Source: Cryptomeria japonica (lineage: Eukaryota; Streptophyta; Pinopsida; Cupressales; Cupressaceae). Taken from it: a stretch of 64,000 nt of DNA. Below, piece after piece: positions 1-13,100 of the stretch. Location of the stretch: NCBI RefSeq assembly GCF_030272615.1, contig NC_081405.1:612061065-612125064 (forward strand). The letters run 5' to 3'. Under the pieces are notes generated by a model. The model was not told the origin of the DNA, ran no database searches, and saw only the letters and a program-made list of their open reading frames with translations. Both the position numbers and the translations under genes were made by a program. Position 1 is the stretch's first letter; each line of letters opens with the position of its first letter.

Positions 1-3000
1 TAGGGTGTTACCTCTGAGCGATCCTGTTCGTACACTCCTACGTTGAATTTTTCTTAACCAAAATGTTATAATGAAATATAATAGATAATGTTGTTGCTTC
101 TCTTCCTAACAACATCAAAATCTGAAATAGATTAATAGATAAAGTGGGCTTAATCTGGTGGAAAACAAAATATATCTGCCTTATTGGGCTTAGCCCATGT
201 TCCATCTGCATGGTGTCATTACATATCCTAGCACTGCTTAGAGCAACTTTGTTATTCAATGAATTTGGTAACATAAATTTTTAAAAATGACGTAAGTGCA
301 TGTGCCATGAGTGCATTTCCTCCACATTACAAAAAATGCAGGGTTAGAGCTTCAGTGGAGAATTTCATGTGTCGTTTCAGCTTCATTTGTTTTCTTTATT
401 GATAAAGGACGCAACATATTAACTTCAAAGAATATCAGATTCATTCATTTCTTGCTGTAAATCTGTCTTTGATGGATATAATTATCTTTGAATAAGCTCT
501 GTAAATCCCATAATTATGTTTCATTCTAAATACAAGAAAATTCTTTGCCCACCATCTAGTTTGACCAGATTTTGGTTTGCAATTAACTTCCTTGTGGTTG
601 GATGATATTACTCTGGATTTGATTGGTTGGTCAGTTTTATCTCAAATTCACAGGAAATGAAGTATGCTCACAACTAGAACAGGCACAGAGTTCATGCACT
701 ACTAGTTTACCACAAATCGCCTCATGTTGCTTATTGATTCAATTCCCAGGGTATTACCATTTTAATTCATTATGTTGTTATGATGTGCTTCTTCAGTAAT
801 GTAGGCTGTGTGAAAGCTTGATCTTGATCACAATCTAGGATACTGGGATATATTTGGCTTTGCCATAGTGATTGGTAATCCTTCACTACTTTCAGCAGCA
901 ATGCCTTCAGTGCAAACAAAAATAATAAACGATAGACCACTAATGCAAGATACATTTGAACAATTTTAGTAGTTTTAAAACAAGATGGGCTTATCTATAA
1001 TTATACTGCCAGGATTACTCTGCAGGCTCATCCTTATATGGTGAAAGGGCAAAGCCCAAGACTTTTGCTGCTCGGTTTGCGTCACCTGATAGGTAACCTT
1101 AATATTCTGTAAAATGATCATTACTTAAAGTTAAATGCTTAAGTTTTTTAACTCTTTCCAACAATTAATTGCCGCTGGGTTGAACTTTACTAATATACAA
1201 TGTTCATTTGGTATTTTTTGTTTGTAATGATTTCTTCTTTGATTGATGCATTTAATTCATGTAAACGTTGTGGAAATGCTATTAAAAGTTGTTTAAGATG
1301 TCTATATTATTTATTTTTATTCCTCTTTCAGCTATTGTTTTTGCCAAGGCCTGAATGGGCATTAAAACGTACTTTTTATTTCACAGGAATTTAAGAATAG
1401 TATTAAGAACGGACAATTATTTTAACATAAAAGGCAGGTTTTATATGCTTGATTCAAGCTTAGAGTATCTTATTTTTGGAGACTATCTCTTACAATCATA
1501 TTTCTGTCATCTGCTGGTTGAATCCAGATCAGAAGTATTAAGCGTGGTGATCAAACCTTCAAATGAACTCAAGCTTTCTTTCTTAGAGGTTTGGAAAGAT
1601 CTATACTTCTACATGCTTGAAAAAAAGGAATTCCAATATTGTTAATTCTCAACCAAAGTTTCATATATGTCAAAATCTGGTTTTTAGCATGGCTACATCA
1701 GTCTCTAATTAACATGTTAACATCTGTGATAACAAAAAAGAATCATTATGCCTCTACAATAATTTTGCCTACTCCAAGATTTACATTTAACTGATTGTAT
1801 TTACAATCTGCAGAAAGATAAAAGAACCATAATTTTATATATATCTAAATGTTATATGGAGAATTATTACAAAAAAAGGCTAAACCTCAGCCATCCTTGT
1901 TTTACAATGGATCTGACAAAAGGTGGACGCTACCTTAATGCTAGTATACCATTGAATGTTTTTTTGCCTTGAATATATGTTGAATGATTCTTATGAGTAC
2001 TTAGCTTTGGCGAGAAAAGAGCATGCATCCCTGAATGCTATACTCAATCATTTCATAGGACCAATTTCCTTGCCAACCTTAAATCTCCTTTTGTGATTTA
2101 ACCATAGACATTTTTATTTACAACTATCCTTGAACTTCTTGTTTGGAGACTGAATTTCACCTCCTTGTTGGAGACAACTGAAATATTTCAAGAATACTGA
2201 AATTACCAAAGTTCATCTGTGATTGTTGAGATGGCCTCTTGAGTTTTTTGTAACCTGGATTCTCTTGCAATGCACCATTAGAAGGCTTCAGTGTCAGAAA
2301 GAAGAATCAAGACCATCCTAGTCACCCTTTAATTTATATATCAATACACATTTTCTTTCCTTGTTCTAAAGAGGCTGCAACTTGAATATAGTGCAAATAT
2401 GATTTTCAATCAAATCAAGTGTTTACAAATTCATGGTGGACAAACGTAAATAATATTTTGCTTGTGATGTATGTTACCTTAGCCTTAGGATAAAATACAC
2501 AAATGTCTTATTGAACTACCAAGTTAAGGACTGGGTTATGACCAATATGAAACTTATCATGGATAAGCACCGTTTGATATTTGTCACTGACAATTTATGG
2601 GAATTGTGCACATTAATTCATCTCCCTAATCAACTCTTTCATATCCATCCTACTTGTATTATGAATTATTTTCTAATCAAGAAAGCTTTTTAACCTGTAT
2701 GGAGTTCAAACCATAGGTTGCACTCCTTGTAGGATGCTGGGCAATCATCAAGGCTGGTGGATTCTTTGTAGGGCATTAAGTGATCACCAAGACTGATAGC
2801 AAACGCAAGTTTCTAGGGGGCACTAGACAGCCACCAAGACTACGAATGAACTCATTTCAAGGATATATCTAGATCTATCATATGGGGGAATTGCTAATGT
2901 GTGGTTTCCCCAAATATTTTGAATTATATATACACATATTACCGGCATTGATTTGGATGTACCATTTCAACTCCATTCATTGTAGGGTTCATGTATGGAT

Positions 3001-3469
3001 GACATTCAATTAATGAAGTGATAAAGCTATAAACATTCAGAGCATTTTATGATAATAAATTTACCCTGTACATTTATTTATTTGCAATGTTCAGACTTTG
3101 AAATGAATTTTTACATAAATTTGAAACTGATCTCAAATATTTTTATTATTATATAGAGCAGAAGGTAGAAGAGTTTTGACACATACGTGGTTAGATAGTC
3201 CCTATGGATGAGGAACTGAGGTGTCATTGGTATCCCCATAAGGGCAGGCCATTCTACTTGTAGATATGGAAAGTGAACAATATTAAGTGACCCAATGCTA
3301 TTCTGAATCTTGTTTGTGCCAAAATTAGCACTGCTATAGAACTTCGCCTTCAGTCAACATTGTAGTCAATAATTATGTCACTCTTGCTGTCCTTCTTGTC
3401 GAATTGCCAAGTTGTCAAGTCTTGGTCTAAGCTAACAGTGTTTGGGGATAGCTCAACAGAGGGGAAATG
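1..3469. other. Unassigned AT-rich sequence, no recognisable gene
   Basis: I recognise no transposon protein, LTR border, tRNA or long open frame here. Open frames are short and interrupted on both strands. One possible short exon is listed separately. Around 2738-2850 three loosely similar stretches contain a shared ACCAAGACT-like core spaced about 45 bases apart, but they are too diverged to call a repeat. The stretch may be old intron or decayed repeat DNA. Confidence 0.4.
1026..1092 (+). other. Possible isolated exon of an unrecognised gene
   Basis: A 67-base open stretch follows a splice-acceptor-like CTCTGCAG and ends at a donor-like GATAG/GTAACC. In one frame it reads SSLYGERAKPKTFAARFASP, which has ordinary protein-like composition, unlike the AT-rich surroundings. 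I do not recognise the family. No neighbouring exon was found, so it may be chance or a relic of a captured gene. Confidence 0.2.
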
Positions 3470-4229
3470 TGTAATGTCCCCTTTTCTTCAAGTGATAATT
3501 AATTATTTAAATGTTAAATAGTCCTAAGTCCTATGGGATTATTTAAATTTAATTAATTAGCGGTTGGACATACTTTATTTTATAAAGTGACTTTATAATA
3601 ATGTCAATGACAAATTATAAAGTAAAGACACTTTTGAGGGGAAAAGTAAATTAAAAGAGAAATAAAATAAATTATTACTCTCGAAAGGGAAAAATATTAT
3701 TAAAGGAGGAAAAAGTGCAATGAGGATTCATTCTTGAGTTGTTATTTTCAAAGAAACTTTCTTGAGAGCTTGAGAGCTTTAGCTTGCAGGTTCAGTAAAC
3801 CCTAGGATGAAAACCCTAGAGGTTTTGGCTATTTGGACGGAAACCCAGATCAGCCCACTTGGTGAATTCATCTTAGGATTCATAGTTGTACATCATTGAT
3901 CAGTTTTCATGGAGATTTGATGATCTATCTTGCAGATTTTCAGAGGGTTTGTTATTTTATGTATGGAGGCATTCCGAGTATGTGTTACTTGATGGCATTA
4001 GGCATCTTTTGATTTGTAACAGCAGCATGTGTTTGTAAACAATAATACTTTTTTATATCAAAGAATATTATTGGCTTATTTAGATTCTCTGTATTACATT
4101 GATTGATTTCCTTGAAAATCTATATTGTTGATCTTGCATGTTTGCATGTCACAATATTATATTATGATGAAACAAAAATATGAGTAAAAACGAAAACCCA
4201 TATCAGATTTGAAGCAATATCTGTGTTTG
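3470..4229 (+). repeat. Possible LTR fragment, TGTAATGTCCCC type
   Basis: The stretch opens with TGTAATGTCCCC, a common start for plant LTRs. It continues into AT-rich sequence with a TATA-like ATTAAAGGAGG and an AAACCCTAG stretch typical of LTR R regions. A CA-ending boundary near 4228 is possible, but I could not find matching target-site duplications, so both the right edge and the identity are uncertain. Confidence 0.3.
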
Positions 4230-4619
4230 GGATATTTCAAGTGGATGAATAAAGGCAATCAAGCTCTTTAAGTGTTAGCATTAAAGGAGCATGTATAAAG
4301 AATGGCAAAATATGATGAATCAAGATTTTGGTGTTGAAGGCCCTAGAGTGGAATAGAGGATGATCAATCAATGAAGGCTGGAAGGTGAGAACAAGGGGAT
4401 TTGACAGTTTACAAAGTCTCTTCATCTCTCCATGTAAGCAAAACAAATGAGAGTGACAATGCTACAAAGGAAAGAAATTCGAATGGCTACTTAAAGCAAA
4501 GATGGCAATGAGTAGAAAATGTATTCCAAGGCTAAAGTTCCTGTACTTTTCCAATGGCTTAGCCAGTCCAGTGTGATTTAAGTTGCTTAGAGAGGAAAAG
4601 TACAACAAGAATTGTAATG

Positions 4620-5818
4620 ACACTTTTTTCAGCAAAAGTGATTTGTGAACAATAAGCCTAGTTTTTAAGTTCTTTTGGAAGCTAACTGGTGAACAAGGGG
4701 GGTCTCCAAAGTTCTTGGAGAGCACAGGTTCAGTATTGCAAAGTTGTTGTTGACAGTGAACTAGTTGGCCTTGGTGAGCCTAGTGATGTTTTTGGAATCC
4801 ATTTCCAATCTTTTGGGGGCTCTTTAAACTTCTTCGAGTAGCAGGCTATTTCTAATAAGTCACTCAGTTACCTTTGATCATCGTCTTGAGTCTTCAGTAT
4901 CATATTGGTATGATCAGATTTTGATTTCTATGTCATTTTATGCTTTCCGCAACTTGGGTTAATTGTTGAGTTATTAATTAATTATTCGTTTAAGCTGTCT
5001 AATGTTAAAAATAATAAAGGGACAATTTAGTGTAATAGTTCATTAAAAAGGTGTTAAGATGTGTTTAAGTTGGATGCCTAGGCTTGGGGGACTTTGCACA
5101 TGAAAAATTATATTAATTCTCTTAAAAGGTCTTTGTGAAGGAAAAACAAATTATATTTAAAAATTGGTTATTTCCCTCCAAAAAAGTTATAAAAGGAGGT
5201 TGAGGGCTCATTTGAGAGTTTAGACTTGTGAATGATATTGCTATGCTACTAGAATGAACCAAAGTTCTTCCAAATCTTCTTGAAGATGAAAAATCTCATA
5301 GATTTACTGGTTTTGGGGATGAAAATCCTCTTAGCTAGCTGAGTGATTTCATGCAAATATCACCATTGTGCTTCAAATCGAAGTTTTATATTTTGGGTTG
5401 GTGAGATGAAGATTTTTGCAGTGTTTTGAATTGCAAATTTATGGTGCAAATGCTTTTTAGTTACTAGAGTTTTTATTTATGTGTGTTTGAGGCAATTTGA
5501 GGAGGAGATTTGGCTGGGTATACCCTTGAGACCTGGCTGTACAAATCCATTTTGTTAGAGTAATATTTACTGTTTATTTGGTGGCCTTAATACTCCATTG
5601 CAGGCCGTGCTGAGTGCTGAAGTGAAATATCCTATTTATACTGTCCATACAACATTGAACATAGTATAGGAGTATAATGTTGCAGAAGAGGCGTAAGAAA
5701 TGATAGGGTGAAACACCTAGCTGTTGGGCAGTTTGTTTGCTGTTTGGGAAGTGCCAAGACCTCACTAATCTTCTCCAAACATTTTAGCCATCGGAATCTT
5801 GCATTTTGATGAGGTTAT
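4620..5818 (+). repeat. Family B repeat, copy 1, left part
   Basis: The sequence at 4630-4788 and 5481-5818 matches 26756-27160 closely, including the shared stretches GTGATTTGTGAACAAT, GGTGAGCCTAGTG and CCAAGACCTCACT. The bases between about 4789 and 5480 are absent from copy 2, so they are an insertion in copy 1 or a deletion in copy 2. They include a TATA-like TTATAAAAGGAGG near 5188. The repeat resumes at 16447 beyond the hAT element. Its class is unknown. Confidence 0.6.
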
Positions 5819-5829
5819 CAAAGAAACGG

Positions 5830-5905
5830 GACTCGAACTCGGCTCGGACTTGGACTCGGACTCGGACTCGGACTCGGGACTCGGTGTCAGACTCGGCTGG
5901 ACTCG
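5830..5905. repeat. hAT left subterminal ACTCGG repeats
   Basis: Directly inside the left inverted repeat, ACTCGG or GACTCGG recurs about eight times in 75 bases. Matching GAGTC- and CGAGT-rich sequence lies just inside the right end at about 16255-16440. In characterised hAT elements, subterminal repeats of this kind are transposase binding sites. That function is inferred here. Confidence 0.6.
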
Positions 5906-6157
5906 GGAAAGTGAAAAACTCAAGAAATTTAGAGATTTTTAAAGATTTAAAACTTGTTTCATGCACCCTTTATTGAATACACCTTAAGGACACAATAACA
6001 TCATCAAACTCGGCTCATTTGATTACATACACAAGTATACATCAATCACATAAGCATAAACACAAATTGTAGCTGAAGGAAATAACAAACATAGATATAT
6101 AAATATTGTCAAATGTATACAATAGTACAAAACTCATGAAATAAAAAATCCATGTCA

Positions 6158-6756
6158 TCATATGATCATCATCAAATGTTCCATACAAATACCAAAGGTA
6201 AATACAACTACAAGCCTATGGCTCAGAGGAGCGTGCACCCTCTGGCCCCGGTCCCCTGCGAAGGCGTCTAAGGTAGGTCTTGGATGATTCGGCAGCCGTG
6301 ACACCATGCCATGCTCACCAACATCAGGAACATCTATGTCACTATCAGTATGTGCCTCTGAATCTCCTGTCTCTGCTCGTGCTCTCCGCTCTTCTGCCAT
6401 GGCTACAGCCTTAGCCTCTATATCTACCTGGTCGATCCAATCGGTGTCATCATCACTAAAGATAGCAGTAGGATCTATCTCAGTGGTCCACTCTGCATCA
6501 GGATCAACCTCATCTAGAATGATAGGAGAGATGTCAGCTAATGCATTCTTTCTCATTCTCAGGCGGAGGTTGTAGTGAACAAAGACGAGATCATTCATCT
6601 TCTCCATGGATAATCTATTGCGCCTCTTGGAGTGTATGTGCTCAAACATACTCCAATTGCGCTCACAACTAGATGCACTGCATGGTTGGCTCAAGATGCG
6701 AATGGCCAACTTCTGAATATTTGGTGTCATTGGGCCAAAAAAGCTTCACCAATTAT
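6158..6756 (-). pseudogene. hAT transposase, last exon (hATC dimerisation domain)
   Basis: The exon follows an acceptor-like CTCAG and carries the conserved hAT C-terminal core, with LAIRILSQPCSASSCERNW followed by RRNRLSMEKMNDLVFVHYN. This is the hAT family dimerisation region, which in known elements allows multimer formation and contributes the last catalytic residue. The canonical WW pair just upstream is broken: the second Trp codon is TGA (6746-6748). An acidic tail (DVPDVGEHG and similar) closes the protein. The gene was transcribed towards lower coordinates, with further exons upstream to 15643. It can no longer make a full protein. Confidence 0.8.
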
Positions 6757-6857
6757 CTGAGTTTGAAATGAGAAAAATCAATAAAATTAGTCTCACTCAT
6801 AAACTCATTTAACAATATACAATAAAACTAAAATTAAGCCTTACAATTTATTTTTAC

Positions 6858-7261
6858 TTGGCATCATAGTTGTCCTACTTTCTATGGCGATAGGACAAGA
6901 GAAGGTCTCCCCTTGTGCATTTGAGAACAACTATGGCTCTCGAATAAGCTCTGTCTGAGTAGAACCAGCAGGTGACATCTTCTCCATGATTGAGTATAGC
7001 CCATTAAGGACCTCCACATCAACCTTGAAAGTAGGGATAAAATGGAATGCTGGATTCAGATAATAGGCTACTACATGGATGGGCCTATGAAGCTGATGGT
7101 GCCACTATCAATGATCTCCCAAATGGGACCATACTTGCGCTCATCTCCTTCATAGACGGATTTGATGCCCTCCTTCGCCCTATCCATGCCCTCATATATT
7201 TAGCCCATTGTGGGCTTTCTCCATCCGCAACTCGCAACAAAACCACCAAGGGCTTAACAAA
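6858..7261 (-). pseudogene. hAT transposase, exon between catalytic core and hATC
   Basis: The frame runs from FVKPLVVLLRVADGESP through MGPIYEGMD-like degenerate sequence to YSIMEKM, matching the region of plant hAT transposases that precedes the C-terminal dimerisation domain. Probable splice sites are TTTTACAG before the exon and AA/GTAAAA after it. Frames shift near 7060-7085, and a TAG stop lies at 6931-6933. The segment fits its neighbours in order and strand, which is the main support. Confidence 0.6.
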
Positions 7262-7369
7262 CTGTAAAATTGAAAATATTGTGTAATTTAGAAAAATGAG
7301 CAAATAAGAGAATTTGATGAATAAGTTATAAAACAAAAAGTTAAATTGTAGAATTTATAAAAAAATCAC

Positions 7370-8806
7370 CTTCATTATCTCATCACAAGGGATCCAGAAG
7401 TCTCGCTCATCAAAAATGCAGTCTGCCATATCTTTCCCTGCAGGGGTGGCAGCATAGGATGAGGAAGACCACTACTCACCAACAATCATACGTCTCAAGG
7501 CTGACTTACAGCGAAGCATGGACTGCAATGTGATGAAGTTTGTGGCAAATCTTGTGATTCCTGGACGAGCTAACTCCTTCTGCTCTGTGTATTGTCTCAT
7601 AAGAGCCAACACCCATGAATGATTATATACAAATTTGCACACATTTCTCGCCCTTTCTACACATCTCTTGACCCATAGGAGTTTTCCAATATCCTCCAAC
7701 ATGAGGTCAATGCAATGGGCGGCACATGGAGTCCAAACTATAGATGGGTGCCTCTCCATCAATAGTCTACCTGCAGCAACATAATTTGTTGCATTGTAAT
7801 TAATGAAGTTACAAAATAGTAATTAATTTGCAAACAAAATTAGTTTGAATTTGTAATCAAAAGTTTACCTATAACAACATAATTTGCTGCGTTGTCAGTC
7901 ACCACCTGTACTACATTCTCCTCACCCACGTCATCAATCACCTCCTCTATCTGCTCACATAGGTAGGTGGCATTCTTGCGATGGGCGGAGGCATCCATGG
8001 ACTTGATGAAAACGGTGCCCCCTGAAATAAAAAAATAAAGCAAGATCAATGATCATTCAATAAATCATTAAATGAAAAATAAAAAGTTAATGACTAAATG
8101 AAACTAAAATTAATCAATCACCTACGGAAGAAAGAAGAAAATTAAGGAGAGTTCTATTTCTCCTATCCGTCCAACCATCAGTCATGATGGTGCAACCTTT
8201 AGTGCTCCATATCTAGCGTTGTTCACCTAATTCCTTCTTCACATCATTCACCAATTGAGTCAAAATGGGTCCCCTCAAATCAGACTCAGAAGGGGCTTTG
8301 AACCCCGCCTCGCATATGGTAAGGGCATCAACCATTTCTTGCCAATAAGGAGACCTGTCACAAATAAATTAAATGAGATAAGTTAAGTATGTACTATGTA
8401 GTATGTACAAGAAAAAATAAAACGAAGAATCAAGGTATAAAAATTAAAACAATCAAACATAAAACATTCACCTGGCTGTAAAGAATGGAACACTGCCGTA
8501 GACCCAAAACTTGCCATCTGCCATTTTAGCGGCATCATGGACCTCCTTGTTCCAACCCATGCTCTCAAGCGACTGTTGGGACCCAGGAGTAGTGCGAGGC
8601 ACAAAGAAGGTATCCAACCTAGATTTACGAATTCTAGGTCCAACACTAACATTCCCAATCCCACTACCACTGGCAGTGCTAGGAACATGAGTAGTAGCAC
8701 CTACAAAAGAAGAAGCACTACCACTAGCAGTAGCATGGTGAGTGGGACGATGTGGAGGCATGGAAGAAGGCCCTCCAACACAACCTAAAGCCGTCCCTGT
8801 TGGCAT
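7370..8806 (-). pseudogene. hAT transposase, catalytic-core exons (DUF659 type)
   Basis: Four exons can be read: 8472-8806, 8122-8354, 7869-8021 and 7370-7770, each bordered by plausible GT/AG sites. The order matches DUF659-type plant hATs: a Ser-rich linker, then SPYWQEMVDAL, then TDGWTDRRNR (first catalytic Asp region), then VVTDNAANYVV (second Asp), then CAAHCIDLMLEDIGK and the RFAT motif. In-frame TAG stops at 8213-8215 and 7472-7474 show it is dead. The N-terminal side of exon 8472-8806 is cut by the Copia-type LTR at 8807. Confidence 0.8.
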
Positions 8807-11231
8807 TGTGTTGTCATTGATGTCAACCGGTAGAGGATGGCAACCGATATAGGAGATGTATGTGCAGTGTTGTCATTAAGGCATACCGGATGTGGTGTCT
8901 TTGATGTCACCTAGCTTAGCAGGCCACCGGTAAGGTAGAGAGTGTCATCCAGCATAATGATCATTGGAGTCACCGGTACACAAGTTAGTGTTGACTTGTG
9001 TTGAAGACATGGACTGGAGACCGGTATGTGTGTTTTGTTGGCAGTGCATTGTTGCCAATCGACAAGTGGATCTGCAGGGTGAGCTAATGCAGAAGTTCCT
9101 ACCGATATGATGTTTGGATGTGAAACAACAGGACTCCCACCGGATAAAGATGCAGTCACCGAATGAAGAAGATATCACAGGTTGATGAGAAGACTCACAA
9201 AGAGTGTGCCCAACCGGATCATATGTGCCTGTTTGAAGATGTGTCTGCTCAAACATGGAAGCCATATCGGTGCAATGCCGGATGCAGATGACAAGGATTG
9301 ATTCCCACCGGTAAGTGGAGCTTATCTCCTATTATGCATGGAATGCATCATAGTCCTTTGAGATAAGACAAAAGAGTAGATGGTAGGTGATTGAAGGCTC
9401 ACATTGAATCAACTGGTGAAACACTAAGTTGCCTTAGGTGTATGAGATTAGAGATATGCACCGGATCAGCTGGGTAGACATGATGAGTTGCCGGTACAGA
9501 GAAGGAAGGATATGTTTGTCACTTTGACAAACCAGTTGATAGGAGAACCGGTCAAATGATGAAGAAGGCAAGGTTGAGCAGTTGCAGACAAAGAGTGCAA
9601 CCGGATTGAAGATGGAGAAAGGTTTTGCCACAGATACAGACAGATGGAGATTGTTGAAGGTTGATGACATGGTGTCATCAAGGTGGCTACTGGTAAAGCT
9701 GACAAGGTGTAGAAGTAAAGGCTCCCATCTATTGAAGATGTGCATGAGGTAGGTTGGCAAGTGTGCTGACCGGTTTAGGTGTTCCACCGGAAGAGAAGCA
9801 AAATGCAAGGTTGAAGACAGGCCGGTTAGGGTATAACTGACAGGGTTTGTGAACCGGTAGATGAACCCGGTTGTGTGGTTGGTCGGTGATCTTGTCTGGA
9901 CCGACACAAAAGACTTAGCAGAGGTGGATGCCGACTATGATGACACGTAGGAGATAGGTGTCATGTATATGGTGGTCGGTGAAGTGTTGTCGGTGAGGTA
10001 GGTGGTGACTGGCCGACATTAATGTCGATAGCGTGTTTCATGGGTCGAGAGCAGAAGGGTGTGGCTTGAGACTGATCAGAGGATAGTGATCTGATTTGAT
10101 GACTTCATGATCGAGGTCGAGTGTCTAGGTGTTGATCAGGGTAGGTGAAGCTATCTGCGTGATCGCTTCATAGGTGTTTGACAAGTGCAACCGAAGGAGG
10201 TGCCGTGTTTGCCAAATAGGGCAAACGTGTTCTAAACGCAGTAGGATTGGCGGAGTCTGATTGATCTGTTGCAGGTGGCCGATCTCTGGTGAAGATCTGA
10301 TTGGATTTGATTTGCCTCGGGGTCGATGAAGAAACCCTAGCGAGCCAAAAGTTTGAATGTCGGTCATTGCGAGAAAACTCAAGGATAAATATGCCGACTT
10401 ATGATTGAAGACGATTGATGATGCTGTAGGCCGGGTGATGAAAGATAGAGAGTGAAAGAGCAGAAGAGAATCCATCGACAATCACAGAGGAGATTGTGTG
10501 CTTGAGAGAGAAACCGATAAGAAGAGTTCAACTGGCGAGGGTGAGGGGACCGGTAAACTATCATTGAGTCAGACAGTGAAGTACACAGGTAGTGATTGAT
10601 CCTGCAGAGAAGATTGCAGAGAAAAGAAGAGTAGAGTCAGAATCTATAAAGAACCAGTAAGCTAAGAAGCAGTAGCGATCAGATAGCAAAAGACTCACAA
10701 AGTGAAGAAGACCGGTGGTGGTTGGCAATAGTGTGATAGAAGAGAACTGACAAGAAGAAGAGTACCGGTAAAGAAGAAGAAGAGGCTGAACCGGTAAGGT
10801 TGCAATAGAGAGGTGAGCAGAGAACTGGCAGAGAATTGGATAGAGGAGAACTGGTGGAGAGACTTGCATGAGAGTTACAAAGTTCTTTTGTAACAAGGAG
10901 ATTACTTTTGTATTTATTATATGATCTTGTAATCACTGAGTTGGAGCTCGGTGCTCCTTGGGTTGGTGCCCTAAATGTTGTAACCAAGTGTTTCATTGTG
11001 AGGCTGGATTGGAGCAGTAGTCTCTAGCAGCATTTCTCATTGAGGTTTTTCCCATCTTGGGTTTTCCTCGTACATCTGGTGTTATGAGATGTCCCTTTTA
11101 TGTGGTTGCATTTGTGTCATTCTCCCATCTAACCGGTATGTCTGCTTTATGTTAGATCCATTAACCAGTATATACACATAGGATAGAAAAGGGAAAAGAT
11201 TTGGAAACCATTGATTCACCCCCCCTCTCAG
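8807..11231 (+). mobile_element. Copia-type solo LTR inserted in the hAT gene
   Basis: The element begins TGTGTTGTCATTGATG and ends in CACCCCCCCTCTCAG. TGGCAT occurs immediately outside both borders (8801-8806 and 11232-11237). Removing it reconnects the hAT reading frame exactly, IEHKMP on one side and TGTALGCVGG on the other, so the borders are firm. Near the end, the CATCTTGGGTTTTCCTCGTA block followed by a TC-rich tail is typical of plant Copia LTRs read in this orientation. There is no internal coding region, so this is a solo LTR or a non-autonomous relative. The terminal dinucleotides TG/AG are not the canonical TG/CA. It is unusually rich in CCGG(T) motifs. Confidence 0.7.
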
Positions 11232-11232
11232 T

Positions 11233-11497
11233 GGCATCTTGTGTTCAATAGTTGCACTTCCAATGGCCGCACGATCCTCCTTTTGCTTCTTTTTGTTTTC
11301 AATTTCTTCAACCATTACATAGCACTCGCGTATGGCCTCAGTTGTTGTTTCAATGCATGGGTCGACATCATGGCCACGCACACAAGCAATATGGTATTTC
11401 AATCTATAAATGCCTCCATGGAATATTGTTTTGCAAAACATACATTTTGTCTACCCCTTTCTTTGTCCAGGAAAATCTTCGTGAAATTTCCAAGCGA
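11233..11497 (-). pseudogene. hAT transposase, BED zinc-finger exon (3' part)
   Basis: The exon reads DLAWKFHEDFPGQ, then CMFCKTIFHGGIYRLKYHIA, then CVRGHDVDPC. This is the CX2C plus His pair arrangement of a BED zinc finger, the DNA-binding domain at the N-terminus of many hAT transposases. It continues into EEIENKKKQKEDRAAIGSAT before the Copia-type LTR. A TAG stop at 11451-11453 sits just before the zinc-binding cysteines. The 5' part of the same exon is displaced to 15556-15643 by the 11503-15550 insertion. Confidence 0.75.
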
Positions 11498-12385
11498 GGT
11501 CCTGTTGATGTGTTTTTTATGCACATGCAAACACAGAATAAAATACCTAAAGGTACCTTATCCTCTCTTGAACAAAGTTTCCCCGAATGTTGAAGATTTC
11601 GCCGAAGGATCAATCGAGGCAACTCCAAGGTTCTTGTATGTAGGTTCTCTACTTGTGGATAAACTCTTATGGTATGATGCGATTATGCTGGAATCACAAG
11701 GGGACTTACTTTCGACGACTTGAATGTCTGATTTGCTTTGGATATCACTGGAACATGGAATTTCACTGGCCCTTGATTTTGAAAAAAGGAAAAAAGGATA
11801 AGGGTTGGAACGAGATCTATTTCTAACACTAAGAACGTAAAAGCAATGAATGACCTTTGATGAAATTCTAACTAAGTCTTGCTTTGACATCCTAGGATCA
11901 TCTCCACAAGATTAGTGCGATCTTTTGAGGAAAGCTTTATGATGTTTAGATCACCGCTACAAGCATGGACACTGTCAGGTTGATGCATATCAATGAAGAA
12001 GCGATAATTGAAGTTAGGCTTAAGCTGAATGATTTCAGTTGACTACGCAAGGCAAGTTTGTAATCAACAAACCGCTAGTAGTATGGATATACGAATTTCA
12101 CCATTGATCATACAAATTTCTTCCATTCATCTAATAACATGAAATTAAATTTGAGAAGTAGAGACCATGCAAATTGTAGAATCGACACATAGAATTCACC
12201 ATTCCTTCAATGAAGTTTACATGTCTTTTGCAACAATCTCTTGGCAACAATCTTTGCCTTCTCTTTCTACTCTACTCTAAAATGCTACTAATTGTTGACT
12301 ATTCTCTCTAACTATTTCCTATTCTTTGACTATTAACCATTAACTAACTATTAACTATTAACCTTTACAAATGAGGAGCCAGGGC

Positions 12386-12393
12386 TTTATATA
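12386..12393 (-). promoter_or_regulatory. TATA box of unit A1
   Basis: The minus strand reads CTCTATATAAAGCC, followed by CTCATTTGTAAAGG. Units A5 (25386-25393) and A2 (32286-32296) have a TATA box at a similar distance, roughly 0.8-0.9 kb, from their CAACA ends. The position suits an LTR promoter separating U3 from R. Confidence 0.6.
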
Positions 12394-13100
12394 GAGAACC
12401 CTTTACAAACAGACGACTCTGATTGACTTAGAACCAATGGCTAGGATTACAAGATAGAAACCCTAATTAGGGTTTGTTACAACAAACTTCCTCTAGCCAA
12501 TGAGAAAATTACATTCCAAGAGTGAGGACCAATAGGAAGCAGGGGTAGGTACACCGAAGTTTGTGCGGCCTCCAATGAATTAGGTACATTGAATCTGGTC
12601 ATGCTAAGGTGGACCAATCCGACCGAAGGAATGATGACTAGGATGCCACCTTGCCTAATGCTTGTGATTTGGTTGATCCTCCCCTGTCTTTGATATGATG
12701 AATGATGTACTTCCTTTGCTTGACCAGGCTTCCTTATTGTCAAGTCTTCCTTCTCCAGTAGCATATCTCGCCTTGAAGTGCTGGCAAAGCCTTTCTTTGT
12801 TATCTTGTGGTAGAATGAGGTCTTGAGGCTAACTTGAACTCCTTGAACACCCCTAGTCTTCCAATGCTTCAAAGCACCTTGAGTCCTCCCTTTTTGCATG
12901 TGGAACGTCCTTGCTGATGATGGACTGGAAGAGGCCATCCTTGCCCTGGTCTTCTTCCATCTACAAAACCAACCAAAAGGTGATTAAGGACACATAATGG
13001 ATTCATTCTAACATAGCATTTCCTACCTGAAATCATCAACAAGAAGACATTAAAATGAAGTTTCGCTCAATATCCTCTCCAAGGACATGCCCTATTAGAT

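Noticed and set aside
2738-2850. Three similar stretches with ACCAAGACT cores
   Set aside because: Too short and diverged to separate from chance.
9434-10996. Minus-strand frames of 100-157 codons within the Copia-type LTR
   Set aside because: They are rich in Ser, Leu and His, without motif, and lie inside an LTR defined by its target duplication.
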